Below the pieces are notes generated by a model. The model saw nothing but the letters and a program-made list of their open reading frames with translations. It was not told where the DNA came from and did no database searches. This document shows, piece by piece, positions 15,519 through 15,963 of a stretch of 15,963 bases of DNA. Source of the DNA: Streptomyces alboflavus (GTDB taxonomy: Bacteria; Actinomycetota; Actinomycetes; Streptomycetales; Streptomycetaceae); NCBI RefSeq assembly GCF_000716675.1, contig NZ_JNXT01000112.1:1-15963 (forward strand), read 5' to 3'. Both the position numbers and the translations under genes were made by a program. Every line of letters begins with the position of its first letter. Within the stretch, counting starts at the first letter, position 1.

Positions 15519-15963
15519 GTGGGGATCGAGAGCGACCAGCTCGTCTTCGACTACCTGAGCCGCGTCGGCGACGTGGCCCAGCAGCGCCAACTGCCGTCCG
15601 GCACCCGGATGCGGCTCGTCTCCGGGCTGCGCGGCGAGATCGACCGCCGCCGCGCGGGCGCCGCCGACAGCCCCGCCGCGATCCGCCGCATCCTGGACGG
15701 CCTCGGCACCCCCGACGAACTGGTCGAAGCGGCGGCCGACCACCCCGACGACATCAGCGCCGCCATCCCCGAACAGCGCGCGGAACCCCAGACGAGCCGC
15801 CTGCGCCGCGTCGTCCCCCGGCCCCGCCTGCGCCCGTCGGCGACGGACCGCCCCGCGGCCACGGAGAACCCCGCACGCCCCGCACCCGAACCCCCGGCGG
15901 GCGAGCGCCCGTCCCGCCCCGCCCGCCCCACGAAGGACCGCTCGGCCAAGGACCGCCCGACCC
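15519..15963 (+). CDS. HAAS-like domain protein, 3' end outside the window
   Basis: The reading frame starts at a GTG with GGAGGG 6 bases upstream and stays open to the right edge (148 codons seen). Residues about 8-71 run DYLSRVGDVAQQRQLPSGTR then a helical segment ending LDGLGTPDELVEAAA. This resembles HAAS-type domains (helical, ending LGxPxel), which in other bacteria sit next to PadR-type regulators. From about residue 88 the sequence becomes Pro/Arg/Ala-rich and looks disordered. It may continue into a membrane part beyond the window. The family call is tentative; coding is well supported by start signal and codon use. Confidence 0.6.
   Translation, partial: MGIESDQLVFDYLSRVGDVAQQRQLPSGTRMRLVSGLRGEIDRRRAGAADSPAAIRRILDGLGTPDELVEAAADHPDDISAAIPEQRAEPQTSRLRRVVPRPRLRPSATDRPAATENPARPAPEPPAGERPSRPARPTKDRSAKDRPT

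Overview
The window looks like chromosomal DNA from a Streptomyces-type actinomycete. GC content is very high, the third codon positions of the genes are almost all G or C, GTG starts are frequent, and two kinds of short dispersed repeat resemble ones I recall from streptomycetes. There is no rRNA, tRNA, CRISPR array, insertion sequence or antibiotic cluster. I count nine intact genes, one frameshifted gene and one gene cut by the right edge.

Layout. 1-350: gene-free DNA with two copies of a ~55-bp repeat, a G-quadruplex-like run and a hairpin. 351-1031: DinB/maleylpyruvate-isomerase-family protein. 1077-4470: a divergent copper module with a secreted histidine-rich protein (minus strand) and a CopA-type Cu(I) P1B-ATPase (plus strand). 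The two share a 142-bp intergenic region with two CsoR-like operators. 4644-5336: CutC-family protein behind a DasR-like (dre) site. 5338-7479: HelD-type RNA-polymerase recycling ATPase, convergent with cutC and one base away. 7884-8093: small conserved-looking ORF. 8144-9787: XPB/ERCC3 helicase. 9949-10152: small membrane protein. 10224-11191: Rpn-like PD-(D/E)XK nuclease gene with a one-base frameshift. 11287-14235: large helicase-associated (Helicase_C_3 plus WYL-like) protein carrying a collagen-like repeat and a 23-base G run. 14353-15270: secreted serine protease. 15519 to the end: start of a HAAS-like gene.

How they fit together. Copper entering the cell would relieve CsoR repression of both divergent genes: CopA exports Cu(I), and the secreted protein, with two H-x12-HxHP sites, may hold copper outside the membrane. 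The XPB helicase and the large minus-strand protein share one homologous domain and probably form a DNA-repair or helicase partner pair, here separated by the small membrane gene and the broken nuclease gene. The rest are stand-alone genes separated by GC-rich hairpin terminators.

The points most worth a second look are: a 36-bp dispersed palindrome inserted in frame in the copper protein; the dre-like site before cutC; the hypermutable repeat tract in the helicase-associated protein; and the single-base break in the Rpn gene. I found no clear multi-gene system of a new type.
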